Program-made: the position numbers and the translations under genes
Source of the DNA: Aquicoccus porphyridii
GTDB taxonomy: Bacteria > Pseudomonadota > Alphaproteobacteria > Rhodobacterales > Rhodobacteraceae
NCBI RefSeq assembly: GCF_008369105.1
Contig: NZ_VINQ01000015.1
Location: forward strand, 1-64,000
Direction of reading: 5' to 3'
Length of the DNA stretch: 64,000 nt
Part shown: piece after piece, positions 8,634 through 18,063 of the stretch
Layout: every line of letters starts with the position of its first letter
How positions within the stretch are numbered: position 1 is the first letter of the stretch
The notes under the pieces: model-generated
Database searches by the model: none
Told to the model about the DNA's origin: nothing
Seen by the model: the letters and a program-made list of their open reading frames with translations, nothing else

Positions 8634-9391
8634 TCAAAGCCAGTAGATGACGATGGCCGCGAGAGCAATAGCGGACAGGAAGACCTTGGGACAGCGATCA
8701 TAGCGTGTCGCTACTCGTCGCCAATCCTTGAGTCTGCCGAACATGATCTCGATGCGGTTGCGCCGGTTGTAGCGGCGTTTGTCGTATTTGACAGTTGCCT
8801 TGCGCTGTTTCCGGCCCGGGGTGCAGGCGCGTATCCCCTTGTCTCTCAATGCGTCTTGGAACCAGTCGGCGTCATAGCCACGGTCCCCGAGCAGCCAGTC
8901 CTCGTCGAGCAAACTGCGCAGCAGAACCCGCGCGCCGCTGTAATCGCTGACCTGACCAGCAGTCATGAACAGGTTCAGGGGCCGGCCCTGGCTGTCGCAG
9001 ATTGCGTGTAACTTGGTGTTCATGCCACCTTTGGTCCGCCCGATCAGGCGTCCACGCCCCCCTTTTTCGCGGCCAGGCGGGTCGCTGTTCGCTGTGCTTT
9101 CAGACAAGTTGCGTCGATCATCACCGTCTTCTCTTCACCGTGCTCCGCGGCAAGGCCTGCCATTATCTGCGCGAAGATGCCCTTATCGCTCCATCGCTTC
9201 CAGCGGTCGTAGAGCGTCTTGTGCGGGCCGTATTCCGCAGGCGCATCTCACCAACGTAAGCCATTGAGGTTGATGAAGATAATCCCGCTCAGCACCTTGC
9301 GGTCATCGACCTTTGGCTTGCCGTGGGACATCGGGGAATAGGGCTCCAAACGCGCCATCTGCGCATCGCTCAACCAGAAAAGATCAGACAT
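8634..9391 (-). pseudogene. IS5/IS427-type transposase, two frames plus internal stop
   Basis: The start MSDLFWLSDAQMARLEP at 9391 is the usual N-terminus of this group. The first frame reads to GLRW, meets a TGA at 9250-9248, and then continues in the same frame through DAPAEYGPHKTLYDRWKRW to LAAKK. There the coding moves by -1 at a run of five A and six G (minus strand, 9067-9057) into GGRGRLIGRTKGG and runs to the TGA at 8636-8634. The heptamer A-AAG-GGG fits a -1 slippery site, and programmed frameshifting is known in this group. The TGA between W and D is a nonsense change where relatives have a sense codon. Acidic residues expected of a DDE core remain (MIDATC, LLGDRGYD, NRIEIMFGRLKDWRR). 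The gene looks inactive because of the stop. Confidence 0.8.
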
Positions 9392-9438
9392 GACACCGCT
9401 CCGTTTTCGGAGCCGTGAATCACGCAGCGTGTCTGAAA

Positions 9439-9454
9439 TCAATGGGTCCTGAGC
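9439..9454. repeat. Right terminal inverted repeat of the IS5/IS427-like element
   Basis: On the minus strand it reads GCTCAGGACCCATTGA. The CTAG at 9455-9458 abuts its outer end and repeats the CTAG outside the left end. Confidence 0.85.
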
Positions 9455-9458
9455 CTAG

Positions 9459-9745
9459 CAGGAGACCGATTTCCTCGGGTTGGGCCTGTCGAAACAGACG
9501 GGACAAGCGGTTGAGGTGATGCGCTTCTGTGGTTCCGTTTTTCAAAGGTCGTCTCGACGATTACAAGTACATCCATGGTCGTTTCCCTAACAATGAAACC
9601 ACCATTATAGCTGAAGACCCCCAAGATTTGCCCACTCCCGTTTTGGGATAAGAGCGCAACATGGCAAAACCTTATGTCGAAACCTTGCCAGGTCACGCGT
9701 CACGCGCCCGCCAAGTTTCGAGACTGTCGCAGGGTCAGGTAGTGA
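9459..9745. other. Gap between the IS and cobQ, no gene recognised
   Basis: Short open frames exist on both strands but none has a convincing ribosome site or recognisable product. It should contain the other flank of the disrupted ISKra4-type gene, but I could not follow that protein past the insertion. The cobQ stop codon lies at the right edge. Confidence 0.5.
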
Positions 9746-11194
9746 TCACTCTGCCAGTTTCAGAAGGCCATTCACATCTAGATGCGCTTCGAGGTGATCA
9801 GCAAGCGCGTCGAGCGTCGCCTCCACCGACGCATCATAGGACAAGCCCGACGCGGCTACACCCAACCCCGACAGCCATGCGCGGCGGAACCTGTCTTCGG
9901 AAAACAGCCCGTGCAGGTAACTGCCCGCGACACGCCCATCGACCGAAACAGCGCCTTCCGGTCGCCCGTCGACATACGCGAAGGGGCGCGAACGGTCTGG
10001 ACCATCTGTCTGGCCAATATGAATCTCGTACCCCGAAACCGTCTGTCTAGTCGCCGCATGGACAGCCTCTATGCGAGTGAGGTGCTTGTCCCCACCCATC
10101 ACTGTGGTGACGTTCAGCAGGCCCAGACCCGGCGTTCGGCGCGGTGGCCCTTCAATGCCTTCAGGATCGTCAACGCAATGACCAAGCATCTGGTACCCCC
10201 CGCAAATCCCCAACACGCGTCCACCGCGCCTATGGTGCGCCAGTAGATCGACGTCCCAGCCCTGCGCACGCAGAAAATCCAGATCACCGCAGGTGGATTT
10301 CGACCCGGGAAGGACCACCAGATCGGCATCCGCTGGAATTACCTCGCCCGGCCCCAACATCGTCACACGGCAGCCCGGTTCCTGCATGAGTGGGTCGAGA
10401 TCGTCGAAATTCGCGATACGCGAAAGGCGCAGACAGACGATGTGGAAACCCTCGGCCCTAGCGGGCACTACGAAATCCAGCGCGTCCTCGGCGGGTAGGT
10501 GCCACGCATCAGGAAACCAGGGCACGACGCCATAGCCTCGCCAGCCAGTCTGCGCTTCGATCATCGCATAACCGTCATCAAACAGGCTCGGATCGCCTCG
10601 AAACTTGTTGATAACAAATCCGCTGATCCGCGCGCGGTCGGCCGCTGATAGCACTGCCTGTGTGCCCACGATCTGGGCAATGACGCCGCCCCGCTCGATG
10701 TCGCCGCAGAGCACCACCGGCACATCCGCGGCTTCGGCAAAGCCCATGTTGGCGATGTCATCTTGGCGAAGATTGATCTCCGCCGGGCTGCCTGCACCTT
10801 CAACGATCACCAGATCATGAGCGGCTTTCAAACGGGTAAAACTCTCCAGAACCGCATCCATAAGCTGCAGCTTGAGCCGGGCATAGTCGCGCGCGCGGGT
10901 CGATGTCAGCCGCTTGCCTTGAACGATGACCTGAGCGCCGGTGTCCGTCTCGGGCTTGAGCAGCACCGGGTTCATATCAGTGTGCGGCGCCAGCCCACAG
11001 GCCCGCGCCTGCAGCGCTTGGGCCCGCCCGATTTCGCGGCCTTCCTGCGCCACAGCGGCGTTGTTAGACATGTTCTGCGGCTTGAAGGGCGCAACGGATA
11101 AACCACGCCTGCGCACTGCACGGCACAACCCCGCGACAAGCATGGACTTGCCAACATTGCTTCCGGTGCCCTGGATCATCAGCGCGCGCGACAT
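9746..11194 (-). CDS. cobQ: Cobyric acid synthase (glutamine-hydrolysing)
   Basis: This 482-residue enzyme amidates four side chains (b, d, e, g) of adenosylcobyrinic a,c-diamide using ATP and glutamine. The N-terminal synthetase domain has the P-loop-like [18 protein letters not shown] (6-23) and KPQNMSNNA (about 38-46). The C-terminal class I-like glutaminase domain has the nucleophile region [10 protein letters not shown] and the histidine segment GSYLHGLF. It is the second gene of a leftward pair with cobO (3-base gap). It acts after CobO in the pathway, so the pair encodes consecutive steps. Length is normal for CobQ. Confidence 0.96.
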   Translation of the reverse strand: MSRALMIQGTGSNVGKSMLVAGLCRAVRRRGLSVAPFKPQNMSNNAAVAQEGREIGRAQALQARACGLAPHTDMNPVLLKPETDTGAQVIVQGKRLTSTRARDYARLKLQLMDAVLESFTRLKAAHDLVIVEGAGSPAEINLRQDDIANMGFAEAADVPVVLCGDIERGGVIAQIVGTQAVLSAADRARISGFVINKFRGDPSLFDDGYAMIEAQTGWRGYGVVPWFPDAWHLPAEDALDFVVPARAEGFHIVCLRLSRIANFDDLDPLMQEPGCRVTMLGPGEVIPADADLVVLPGSKSTCGDLDFLRAQGWDVDLLAHHRRGGRVLGICGGYQMLGHCVDDPEGIEGPPRRTPGLGLLNVTTVMGGDKHLTRIEAVHAATRQTVSGYEIHIGQTDGPDRSRPFAYVDGRPEGAVSVDGRVAGSYLHGLFSEDRFRRAWLSGLGVAASGLSYDASVEATLDALADHLEAHLDVNGLLKLAE

Positions 11195-11197
11195 AGA

Positions 11198-11809
11198 TCA
11201 GAACTCCACGCCAGCCTGCGCTTTGACGCCGTCACGGAATGGGTGCTTGACCAGCGTCATCTCTGTCACGAGATCAGCGGCCTCGACCAACTCGGGCTTG
11301 GCGTTGCGCCCGGTCAGGCAGACATGGGTCATGGCGGGTTTTTCGTTCAGCAGGAAATCAACCACTTCGTCGATGTCGAGGTAATCGTAGCGCAGCGCGA
11401 TATTGATTTCGTCCAGCAGAACGAACTGAATCTGCGGATCGAGGATTTGTTCCCTGGCAATGCGCCACCCGTTTTGCGCCGCGGCGATGTCGCGCTCGCG
11501 ATCCTGCGTTTCCCAGGTAAAGCCTTCGCCCGAGACGAAAAAACGGCACTCGTCAGCAAACCGTTCGCGCAGGAAGGTCTTTTCGCCGGTGTCCCAGTTG
11601 CCCTTGATGAACTGTACGACAGCGGCAGGCATGCCATGGGCGATACAGCGCATGATCATGCCAAAACCGGACGAGGATTTGCCCTTGCCCGATCCGGTAT
11701 GCACCATGATCAGGCCCTTTTCTTCGGTCTTGGTTTCCATCATCTTGTTGCGCGCGGCTTTGATCTTGCGCATCTTCTCAGCATGGCGGACGTTTTCGTC
11801 ATTGTTCAT
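11198..11809 (-). CDS. cobO: Corrinoid adenosyltransferase (CobO/BtuR family)
   Basis: This 203-residue enzyme transfers the adenosyl group of ATP to reduced cobalt in cob(I)yrinic acid a,c-diamide. The P-loop variant HTGSGKGKSSSGFG lies at about 37-50, and FIKGNWDTGEK and LLDEINIALRYDYL follow as in CobO/BtuR. I chose MNNDENVRHAEKM as start because GAGG precedes it and the family starts here; the frame stays open far upstream through the riboswitch region but that part is not protein-like. It is transcribed away from the main cobalamin operon, and its start lies about 55 bases from the left edge of the plus-strand riboswitch, so its promoter must overlap that DNA. Confidence 0.95.
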   Translation of the reverse strand: MNNDENVRHAEKMRKIKAARNKMMETKTEEKGLIMVHTGSGKGKSSSGFGMIMRCIAHGMPAAVVQFIKGNWDTGEKTFLRERFADECRFFVSGEGFTWETQDRERDIAAAQNGWRIAREQILDPQIQFVLLDEINIALRYDYLDIDEVVDFLLNEKPAMTHVCLTGRNAKPELVEAADLVTEMTLVKHPFRDGVKAQAGVEF

Positions 11810-11864
11810 TTCGGCATCCTCGTTCTTGACAAGCGATTGGGATTCGGACCATCTGGCGCAGTGT

Positions 11865-12040
11865 TGGTGCCTGTGTAAACAGGTGAAAAGGGAATGTGCA
11901 GCCGGGATATGCCCGGTCAAGTACAGCCGCCCCCGCGACCGTGACCGGAGAAGGTTGCTCAGAGCCACTGGCAAATGCCGGGAAGGATGAGCCACCGCAG
12001 GGCAAAAGCCCGAAATCCGCAAGCCGGGAGACCTGCCAGC
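11865..12040 (+). promoter_or_regulatory. Cobalamin riboswitch controlling the DUF1636-cobW-cobN operon
   Basis: The conserved blocks occur in order on the plus strand: GGTGCC at the 5' side, AAAGGGAA at about 11887, GCCGCCCCCGCGACC at about 11926-11940, the core AGCCACTGGCAAATGCCGGG at 11963-11982 running into GAAGGA, and GGGAGACCTGCC at 12026-12037. Cobalamin riboswitches turn off downstream genes when adenosylcobalamin binds. The first downstream start codon is at 12149. The roughly 110 bases between contain no obvious strong terminator, so control could act on translation. Confidence 0.92.
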
Positions 12041-12148
12041 ACGAACCGCGCGAAACCGGACGGGGTGTTCCGGTGACGGGATTGGACCTGTCAACATAGG
12101 GTCTGTTCCGCCATCTGACCCGCGTCCCATGACCATGGGACCGAGGAA

Positions 12149-12547
12149 ATGGAAACGACGGCCAAGAGCCAACCGCAAACCGAACTGCTCGTCTGTGTCA
12201 AATGCAGACGGGGGCAAGAAATTCCCTCTGATGCGCGTCGGCCGGGGCAGGCGCTTTATGATGACCTCACCGGGTTGGACCGTCCCGAAGGCGTGCGCAT
12301 CACCGCCGTCGAATGCCTGCAGAACTGCGATCACGGGTGCACCGTCGCGTTGCGGGGTGGCGATGCGAAATGGACGTATGTTTTCGGGCATGTCGACGAG
12401 GCGTCCCATCCAGAGATGATCCTTACCGGCGCAGCGCAATACCACAGCAGCGCCGATGGGGTTATTCCATGGCGCCAGCGCCCGGAACATTTCAAGCGCA
12501 ACTGTATCGCCCGCATCCCACCTGTCGCTCTGCCTGAGGAGGCCTGA
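12149..12547 (+). CDS. DUF1636 cysteine-rich ferredoxin-like protein
   Basis: This 132-residue protein of the DUF1636 family is found beside cobW and cobN in many proteobacteria. Cysteines C16 and C19 (CVKC) and C56, C60, C64 (ECLQNCDHGC) recall the iron-sulfur spacing of thioredoxin-fold ferredoxins. There is no signal peptide or membrane helix. It is the first gene after the riboswitch, with GAGG before its ATG, and ends one base before the cobW start. The function is not established. Its place suggests a role in cobalt handling or electron supply for cobalt insertion, which is inference. Confidence 0.85.
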   Translation: METTAKSQPQTELLVCVKCRRGQEIPSDARRPGQALYDDLTGLDRPEGVRITAVECLQNCDHGCTVALRGGDAKWTYVFGHVDEASHPEMILTGAAQYHSSADGVIPWRQRPEHFKRNCIARIPPVALPEEA

Positions 12548-12548
12548 C

Positions 12549-13604
12549 ATGACCAATCTCGCAAAACTGCCCGTCACCGTAATCACCGGATTCCTTGGCT
12601 CGGGCAAAACCACGCTGATCTCGCATCTGATGCAGAACCCCGGCGGCAGGCGCCTAGCCGTGGTGGTCAACGAATTCGGAGATGTGGGCGTGGACGGGGA
12701 GATCCTGAAGGGTTGCGCCATCCCCGATTGCCCGGCAGAGAACATCATGGAACTGGCCAATGGCTGCATCTGTTGCACTGTCGCAGATGATTTCATCCCG
12801 ACGATCGAAGCGCTTATGGCCCTTGATCCACGGCCCGATCACATCCTGATCGAGACCTCTGGTCTGGCTTTACCCAAGCCGCTCCTGAAGGCGTTCGATT
12901 GGCCGGACATACGTTCCAGGATCACGGTTGACGGCGTGATCGCGCTGGCCGATGCAGAGGCCGTGGCCGCAGGCCGCTTTGCTCCCAATGTTGCGGCGGT
13001 GGACGCCCAACGTCTGGCCGATGACAGCATCGACCACGACACCCCGCTTTCCGAGGTTTTCGAGGATCAGATTTCCTGCGCCGATATCATTCTGCTCACC
13101 AAGCCGGACCTGGCAGGCTCCGACGGTGTGGCCAAGGCACGCGAGATCATCGCCGCCGAGGCTCCCCGCCCGCTACCCGTTGTGGAAGTATCCGAGGGCG
13201 TGGTGGACCCACGCGTGATCCTAGGATTGGAGGCAGCCGCTGAAGATGACATGGACGCACGCCCCTCGCATCACGATGATCACGATGACCACGAGCATGA
13301 CGATTTCGAATCCATCGTCGTGAACATCCCTGAAATCTCCGACCCGGTCGAGTTGGTGAAAGCGATCGAAACCCTTGCTAAAGAACACAATATCCTGCGC
13401 GTGAAAGGCTATGCCTCCGTCGTCGGCAAACCGATGCGCCTTTTGGTGCAGGCCGTTGGCGCGCGGGTGCGCCATCAGTATGACCGCCCATGGCAAGCAG
13501 ACGAACCGCGCGCCAGTCGTCTGGTGGTGATCGCGGAGCACGACGACATCGACACAAAGGCCATCCGGTCCGTGTTGGCCCCCGCTGCCCAGGCTGCCGA
13601 GTAA
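12549..13604 (+). CDS. cobW: Cobalamin biosynthesis GTPase CobW (COG0523)
   Basis: This 351-residue P-loop GTPase is thought to deliver metal to the cobaltochelatase. GFLGSGKTT at 14-22 is Walker A, GCICC at 72-76 is the CxCC metal-binding motif of the family, and TKPD at about 185-188 is the guanine-specificity motif. A histidine and aspartate-rich stretch (HHDDHDDHEHDD, 241-252) probably binds metal. The ATG directly after the DUF1636 stop was chosen; an upstream in-frame start would overlap DUF1636 heavily. It precedes cobN by 14 bases. Confidence 0.95.
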   Translation: MTNLAKLPVTVITGFLGSGKTTLISHLMQNPGGRRLAVVVNEFGDVGVDGEILKGCAIPDCPAENIMELANGCICCTVADDFIPTIEALMALDPRPDHILIETSGLALPKPLLKAFDWPDIRSRITVDGVIALADAEAVAAGRFAPNVAAVDAQRLADDSIDHDTPLSEVFEDQISCADIILLTKPDLAGSDGVAKAREIIAAEAPRPLPVVEVSEGVVDPRVILGLEAAAEDDMDARPSHHDDHDDHEHDDFESIVVNIPEISDPVELVKAIETLAKEHNILRVKGYASVVGKPMRLLVQAVGARVRHQYDRPWQADEPRASRLVVIAEHDDIDTKAIRSVLAPAAQAAE

Positions 13605-13618
13605 GAAGGGCCGCCGCC

Positions 13619-16600
13619 ATGCATGTCGTATTCCGTGAAAGCCACGGCCTGGAAGAGACAGACACGCCAACCGATCTGGGCCAGGACCCGGCGGATCTGG
13701 TGGTGCTGTCCTTTTCCGACAGTGACCTTGGCGCCTTTGCCGAGGGCTGGCGGCGCGGCGGCGGGCCACAAGGCAAGCTGCCGAGTCTGCGGCTGGCCAA
13801 CCTTACGGCGCTGCGCCACCCGCTCTCCATCGACACCTACATTGAAAACACGCTTGTGGGGGCCAAGGGCATCCTGATCCGGCTGATCGGTGGGGTGTCT
13901 TACTGGGAATACGGTGTGCAGCAGGTGCTGGCGCTTGCACAACGCCAGGGCATGGCGGTCGCGGTACTGCCTGCAGATGGACGCGACGACAAGCGGCTGG
14001 ATGCAGTCTCCACGCTGCCCATCTCCACGTTGCGGCGGCTCGCACATCTCTGTGACACAGGTGGCGCGGTGGCGGCACAAGCAGCTCTGGCACAGATGGC
14101 GCTGGCGACCGGGCTCTATGCTGCGCCGGTGCAGGGCAACAAGGCTTTACCCACGGTCGGCGCGTGGACACCAGAACATGGAGTGACCTGCCCACTTTCC
14201 GATATGCCCATGGCGCGCGCAGCCCGTGTGCTGATCGTCTTCTACCGCTCTTATCTGGTCGCGGCCGACCTTGCACCGATTGCCGAACTGGTCGCGGCGT
14301 TTCGCGCCGAAAACTACCACGTTCGCGCCCTGTTCGTGCCGTCGCTGAAAGCGGCCGATGCCAGCAGTTGGCTGGCCCGACAAATCCGAGCCTATGGGCC
14401 CCATGCCATCGTGAACGCCACCGCTTTCAGCGGTAAGGGCGCAGAGGGGCAGTCACCGCTGGATGCGGGCAGCGTGCCGGTATTCCAGGTGGCCCTTGCC
14501 ACCTCCACACGGCAAGCCTGGGCCGAGGCGGAACGCGGGCTGTCCCCCGCGGATCTGGCGATGCACGTCGTACTGCCGGAGGTTGACGGGCGGATCATGG
14601 GAGGCGTGGTTTCTTTCAAGGAAGGAGGCACCCCAGATCCGGACCTGCAATTCGCCCGCTATGCCCATGCGGCGGATGCCGAGCGCATCGAAGCAGTCGT
14701 GGCCCGTGTGCGCGGCTGGGTGGATCTGGCCGCAAAGCCTGCGGCAGAACGGCGTATCGCGTTGATGCTCTCCACCTATCCGGGCAAGGACTGGAACATG
14801 GGCCACGCTGTTGGGCTGGACGCCCCCGCTTCGGCCCGCGCGATCCTCTCGGATCTGGCGCAGGCGGGCTATGACGTGCCGCCAGAAGCAAGCGATCTCG
14901 AAACCCGGCTGCTGGCGCGCGAGGTGAGCCTGCCTTTGGCGGATTACCGCGCATATTTGGACCAACTTCCCGAAACCCTGCGCGCGGATCTGCATACCGC
15001 GTGGGGCGCACCTGAAGACGATGACTGCGTCAGCGATGGCGCGTTCCGCTTTGCTGCAATTCGGTTGGGCAACTCGCTCGTCGCGCTGCAACCCGAACGC
15101 GGGACGCCAAGGCTGCGAGGCGACGAATACCACGACCTGTCGCGCATCCCGCGCCATGCCTACGTGGCCTTTTACCTATGGTTGCAGCAGGAGGTGGACG
15201 CGCTGGTGCATATTGGCGCACATGGCACACTGGAATGGCTGCCGGGCAAGTCCGTAGCTCTTTCCGGCGATTGCTGGCCCGAGGTACTGACAGGTGCGCT
15301 GCCGGTGATCTACCCGTTCATCGTTAATGACCCCGGCGAGGCTGCGCAGGCCAAGCGGCGCATCGGTGCGGTGACATTGGGCCATGTGCCTCCGCCGCTG
15401 CGTCAAAGCGATACGCCTGACAGGCTGGTCAGACTGGAGGCATTGCTCGATGAGTTTTCCAATGCCGACGGACTAGACCCGAAACGCCGGGACCGACTGC
15501 AATCCGACATCCGTCTGGAGGCACGGGCACTTGGGGTTGAAGATGACCTCGGCCTCGATCACGCCGCCTGCACCGCCGAGGCGATCACCCGGATCGACCG
15601 GTTCGTCTGCGACATCAAGGAAAGCCAGTTCGGCGAGGGCCTGCATATATGGGGTCGCGCGCCGCAAGAGGCCGGAGCGTTTGACATAACCCCCTCTGTT
15701 GCGGCGGAGCGGAGCTCGCTTCTGGCCGCACTGGACGGGCGGCGGATCGCGGCGGGGCCTTCCGGTTCGCCCTATCGCGGACGGCAGGACGTGCTGCCAA
15801 CCGGGCGCAACCTCTTCACCACGGACCCGCGCGCCGTGCCCACACGTGCGGCCTATACGCAGGGCGTCAAACTCGCCGAAGAGCTGGTGCGACGGCACTT
15901 GCAGGAACAAGGCGACTGGCCACGCGGCCTGATCGTGGATCTGTGGGGCTCCGCCACCATGCGCACCGCAGGCGAGGAATTCGCCATGGCGCTTCACCTG
16001 CTCGGCGTCCGCCCTGTCTGGGACCAGGGCTCTGAACGCGTATCCGGGCTGCAGGTCTTGCCAATTGCAGAACTGGACCGCCCGCGCATTGACGTGACCC
16101 TGCGGGTCTCCGGCCTGTTTCGAGACGTGTTCCCCACGCTGTCGGCCCTCTTTGCCCAAGCCACCCGTACGCTGGCCGCCCGCGATGAGGCGCCCGACTG
16201 GAACCCCTATGCAGGCCAGACCCCCACCGCGCGTGTCTACGGGCCTGCACCGGGGAGCTTTGGCCTTGGCATGGGTGCGGTGCTGGACAACGTCACGCCA
16301 GAGACGCGCGTGCAGGCCGGTCAGGCCTGGCTTGATGCATCGGCCTGGGCGCTGGACGGCGATAGCACCATCCATGACATGCAAGGGTTGCGCGCGCGTG
16401 TGGCTCAAACCGACAGCTTCGTGCATTTACAGGATCTGCCGGAGACGGATCTGCTGCTGGCCTCCGACTACGCCGCGCATGAGGCAGGGTTTGCAGCGGC
16501 GCAAGACATCACAGGCGGACAGGCCACGCTTTACCACCTCGACAGCACCAACCCCGAGCAGCCGCGCGCGCGGCTGCTGCCAGAGGAGATCGCCCGCGTA

Positions 16601-16918
16601 GTACGAGCCCGCGCCGCCAATCCGCGCTGGATTGCGGGTATGCGCGCCCATGGCTTCCGGGGGGCTGCCGAGATTGCTGCAACACTCGACCACATGGCCA
16701 GCTTCGCTCAGCTTGCAAATGCAGTCGGCTCGCATCTTTTTGACACCTATCATGAGGCCACGCTAGGAGACCCGGAGACCGAGGCTTTCCTGCAAAAGGC
16801 TAACCCGGAGGCCCATGCCGCCATGCTCGACAAGTTCCGTGCACTGCATGAGGCCGGGCTGTGGCAGACGCGGCGTAATTCCATTCTGACCAGGCTTCAA
16901 GGGAACCTTGCGACATGA
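13619..16918 (+). CDS. cobN: Cobaltochelatase large subunit CobN
   Basis: This 1099-residue protein is the large subunit of the ATP-dependent chelatase that inserts cobalt into hydrogenobyrinic acid a,c-diamide, working with CobS and CobT, which are not in this window. It matches the CobN/magnesium-chelatase H family along its length, with IGAHGTLEWLPGK near residues 534-546 and LWGSATMRTAGEEFAMALHL near 775. The start MHVVFRESHG was chosen because AAGAAGG lies about 8 bases upstream and the in-frame upstream extension overlaps cobW. It is somewhat shorter than the rhizobial and Pseudomonas forms of about 1270 residues. It overlaps cobG by four bases. Confidence 0.95.
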   Translation: MHVVFRESHGLEETDTPTDLGQDPADLVVLSFSDSDLGAFAEGWRRGGGPQGKLPSLRLANLTALRHPLSIDTYIENTLVGAKGILIRLIGGVSYWEYGVQQVLALAQRQGMAVAVLPADGRDDKRLDAVSTLPISTLRRLAHLCDTGGAVAAQAALAQMALATGLYAAPVQGNKALPTVGAWTPEHGVTCPLSDMPMARAARVLIVFYRSYLVAADLAPIAELVAAFRAENYHVRALFVPSLKAADASSWLARQIRAYGPHAIVNATAFSGKGAEGQSPLDAGSVPVFQVALATSTRQAWAEAERGLSPADLAMHVVLPEVDGRIMGGVVSFKEGGTPDPDLQFARYAHAADAERIEAVVARVRGWVDLAAKPAAERRIALMLSTYPGKDWNMGHAVGLDAPASARAILSDLAQAGYDVPPEASDLETRLLAREVSLPLADYRAYLDQLPETLRADLHTAWGAPEDDDCVSDGAFRFAAIRLGNSLVALQPERGTPRLRGDEYHDLSRIPRHAYVAFYLWLQQEVDALVHIGAHGTLEWLPGKSVALSGDCWPEVLTGALPVIYPFIVNDPGEAAQAKRRIGAVTLGHVPPPLRQSDTPDRLVRLEALLDEFSNADGLDPKRRDRLQSDIRLEARALGVEDDLGLDHAACTAEAITRIDRFVCDIKESQFGEGLHIWGRAPQEAGAFDITPSVAAERSSLLAALDGRRIAAGPSGSPYRGRQDVLPTGRNLFTTDPRAVPTRAAYTQGVKLAEELVRRHLQEQGDWPRGLIVDLWGSATMRTAGEEFAMALHLLGVRPVWDQGSERVSGLQVLPIAELDRPRIDVTLRVSGLFRDVFPTLSALFAQATRTLAARDEAPDWNPYAGQTPTARVYGPAPGSFGLGMGAVLDNVTPETRVQAGQAWLDASAWALDGDSTIHDMQGLRARVAQTDSFVHLQDLPETDLLLASDYAAHEAGFAAAQDITGGQATLYHLDSTNPEQPRARLLPEEIARVVRARAANPRWIAGMRAHGFRGAAEIAATLDHMASFAQLANAVGSHLFDTYHEATLGDPETEAFLQKANPEAHAAMLDKFRALHEAGLWQTRRNSILTRLQGNLAT

Positions 16919-18063
16919 CCGCCAAGCTCGCGCAATCGCCAATGGTGCAAGGCTGGTGCCCCGGGGCGCATCGCCCGATGATGTCCGGTGACGGGTTGGT
17001 GGTGCGGGTGCGCCCCTTCCGCGCGACGCTGTCGCCTCCGCAGGCGCGAGCGCTGTGTGATCTGGCGCGGCGCTATGGCAATGGCACGATCGACCTGACC
17101 ACCCGCGCCAACCTACAAATCAGGGGGGTCGCGGAATCCGATCATCCCGCGTTGCTGCGCGCACTGGCAGGGCAGGACCTGCTCGATACCGACCCAGTTA
17201 TGGAAGGGCGTCGCAACATCCTTATGGCGCCAGACTGGCAACAGGGCGGATTGACGGACAGGCTTCATACCATGCTGTTGGAGACTTTGCCCAAACTGCC
17301 GGTGCTGCCGGAAAAGATGGGTTACGCGCTGGACACCGGCGCCGAGGCACGGCTGACCAGAGGTGCGGCCGATTTCCGCTTTGAATTGGACACCGAAGGC
17401 CATTTGCTGCTGCGCGCCGATGGTGTGGCCAATGGCATACGCATCGACGAGACCAACGTGATGGCGGCGTTGACCGAGCTGTTGGCATGGTTCATCGAAA
17501 CGGGCGGACAAGAGGCCGGGCGTATGGCGCGGCACCTGCGCAGCACGTCCCTGCCCAACGCATGGCAAGTGACTGCCCCGCGCGCACCTGCAAAACCGCT
17601 GGCACCTGGTCCGACAGACGACGGCCTGATCCTCGGCGTGCCGTTCGGCAGCATCTCGGCAGCTGCGATGGAGACCTTGATACAGGCCCCCGGCGTCGCA
17701 GATCTGCGTCTTATGATGGACCGTCTGCTCTGGCTGCGCGGGGCGCTTCCGCAAGCCCCCCCCGGCTTTATCACGACCCCCGGCAGCGCGCTGCTGACCA
17801 CCCATGCTTGCCCCGGTGCGCCGTTCTGTCCCCGAGCGACGGTCGAGACACGCGCGCTGGCCGAGCGCCTGGCGGGGCAGGTTCCGGGCTCGTTGCATAT
17901 CTCGGGCTGTACCAAGGGCTGTGCCCTGCCCCGCCGAGCCGATATCACCCTGACGGGGCGAGACGGGCGCTTTGATCTTGTCCGGAACGGTGCCCCGTGG
18001 GACGAGCCCGAAGCCACGGGACTGCGCCCCAATGACCTCAACGACCTGACCGGATACGCCTGA
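16915..18063 (+). CDS. cobG: Precorrin-3B synthase CobG
   Basis: This 382-residue iron-sulfur monooxygenase uses oxygen to convert precorrin-3A to precorrin-3B, the step that marks the aerobic route. It has the sulfite/nitrite-reductase-like layout: LTTRANLQIRG near 61-71, then C-terminal cysteines in CPGAPFCPRA and SGCTKGCALP that bind the [4Fe-4S] cluster. The ATG overlaps the cobN stop. It ends with TGA directly before cobH. Its presence implies that oxygen is needed for ring contraction in this organism. Confidence 0.93.
   Translation: MTAKLAQSPMVQGWCPGAHRPMMSGDGLVVRVRPFRATLSPPQARALCDLARRYGNGTIDLTTRANLQIRGVAESDHPALLRALAGQDLLDTDPVMEGRRNILMAPDWQQGGLTDRLHTMLLETLPKLPVLPEKMGYALDTGAEARLTRGAADFRFELDTEGHLLLRADGVANGIRIDETNVMAALTELLAWFIETGGQEAGRMARHLRSTSLPNAWQVTAPRAPAKPLAPGPTDDGLILGVPFGSISAAAMETLIQAPGVADLRLMMDRLLWLRGALPQAPPGFITTPGSALLTTHACPGAPFCPRATVETRALAERLAGQVPGSLHISGCTKGCALPRRADITLTGRDGRFDLVRNGAPWDEPEATGLRPNDLNDLTGYA

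Larger units (their letters stand above)
8615..9454 (-). mobile_element. IS5-family (IS427-group-like) insertion sequence, 840 bp
   Basis: The element is bounded by imperfect 16-bp inverted repeats: GGTCAGGACTCATTGA at the left end and GCTCAGGACCCATTGA read inward from the right, 14 of 16 identical. CTAG lies immediately outside both ends (8611-8614 and 9455-9458), consistent with a duplicated target. It contains one transposase gene on the minus strand split over two frames. Length, ends and protein fit the IS427 group of IS5. It has landed inside an older ISKra4-type transposase remnant. Confidence 0.85.

Noticed and set aside
11810-12796. An in-frame extension of cobO through the riboswitch and cobW region
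   Set aside because: The extension lies antisense to the riboswitch and cobalamin genes, is not like any CobO, and a family-typical start with GAGG exists at 11809.
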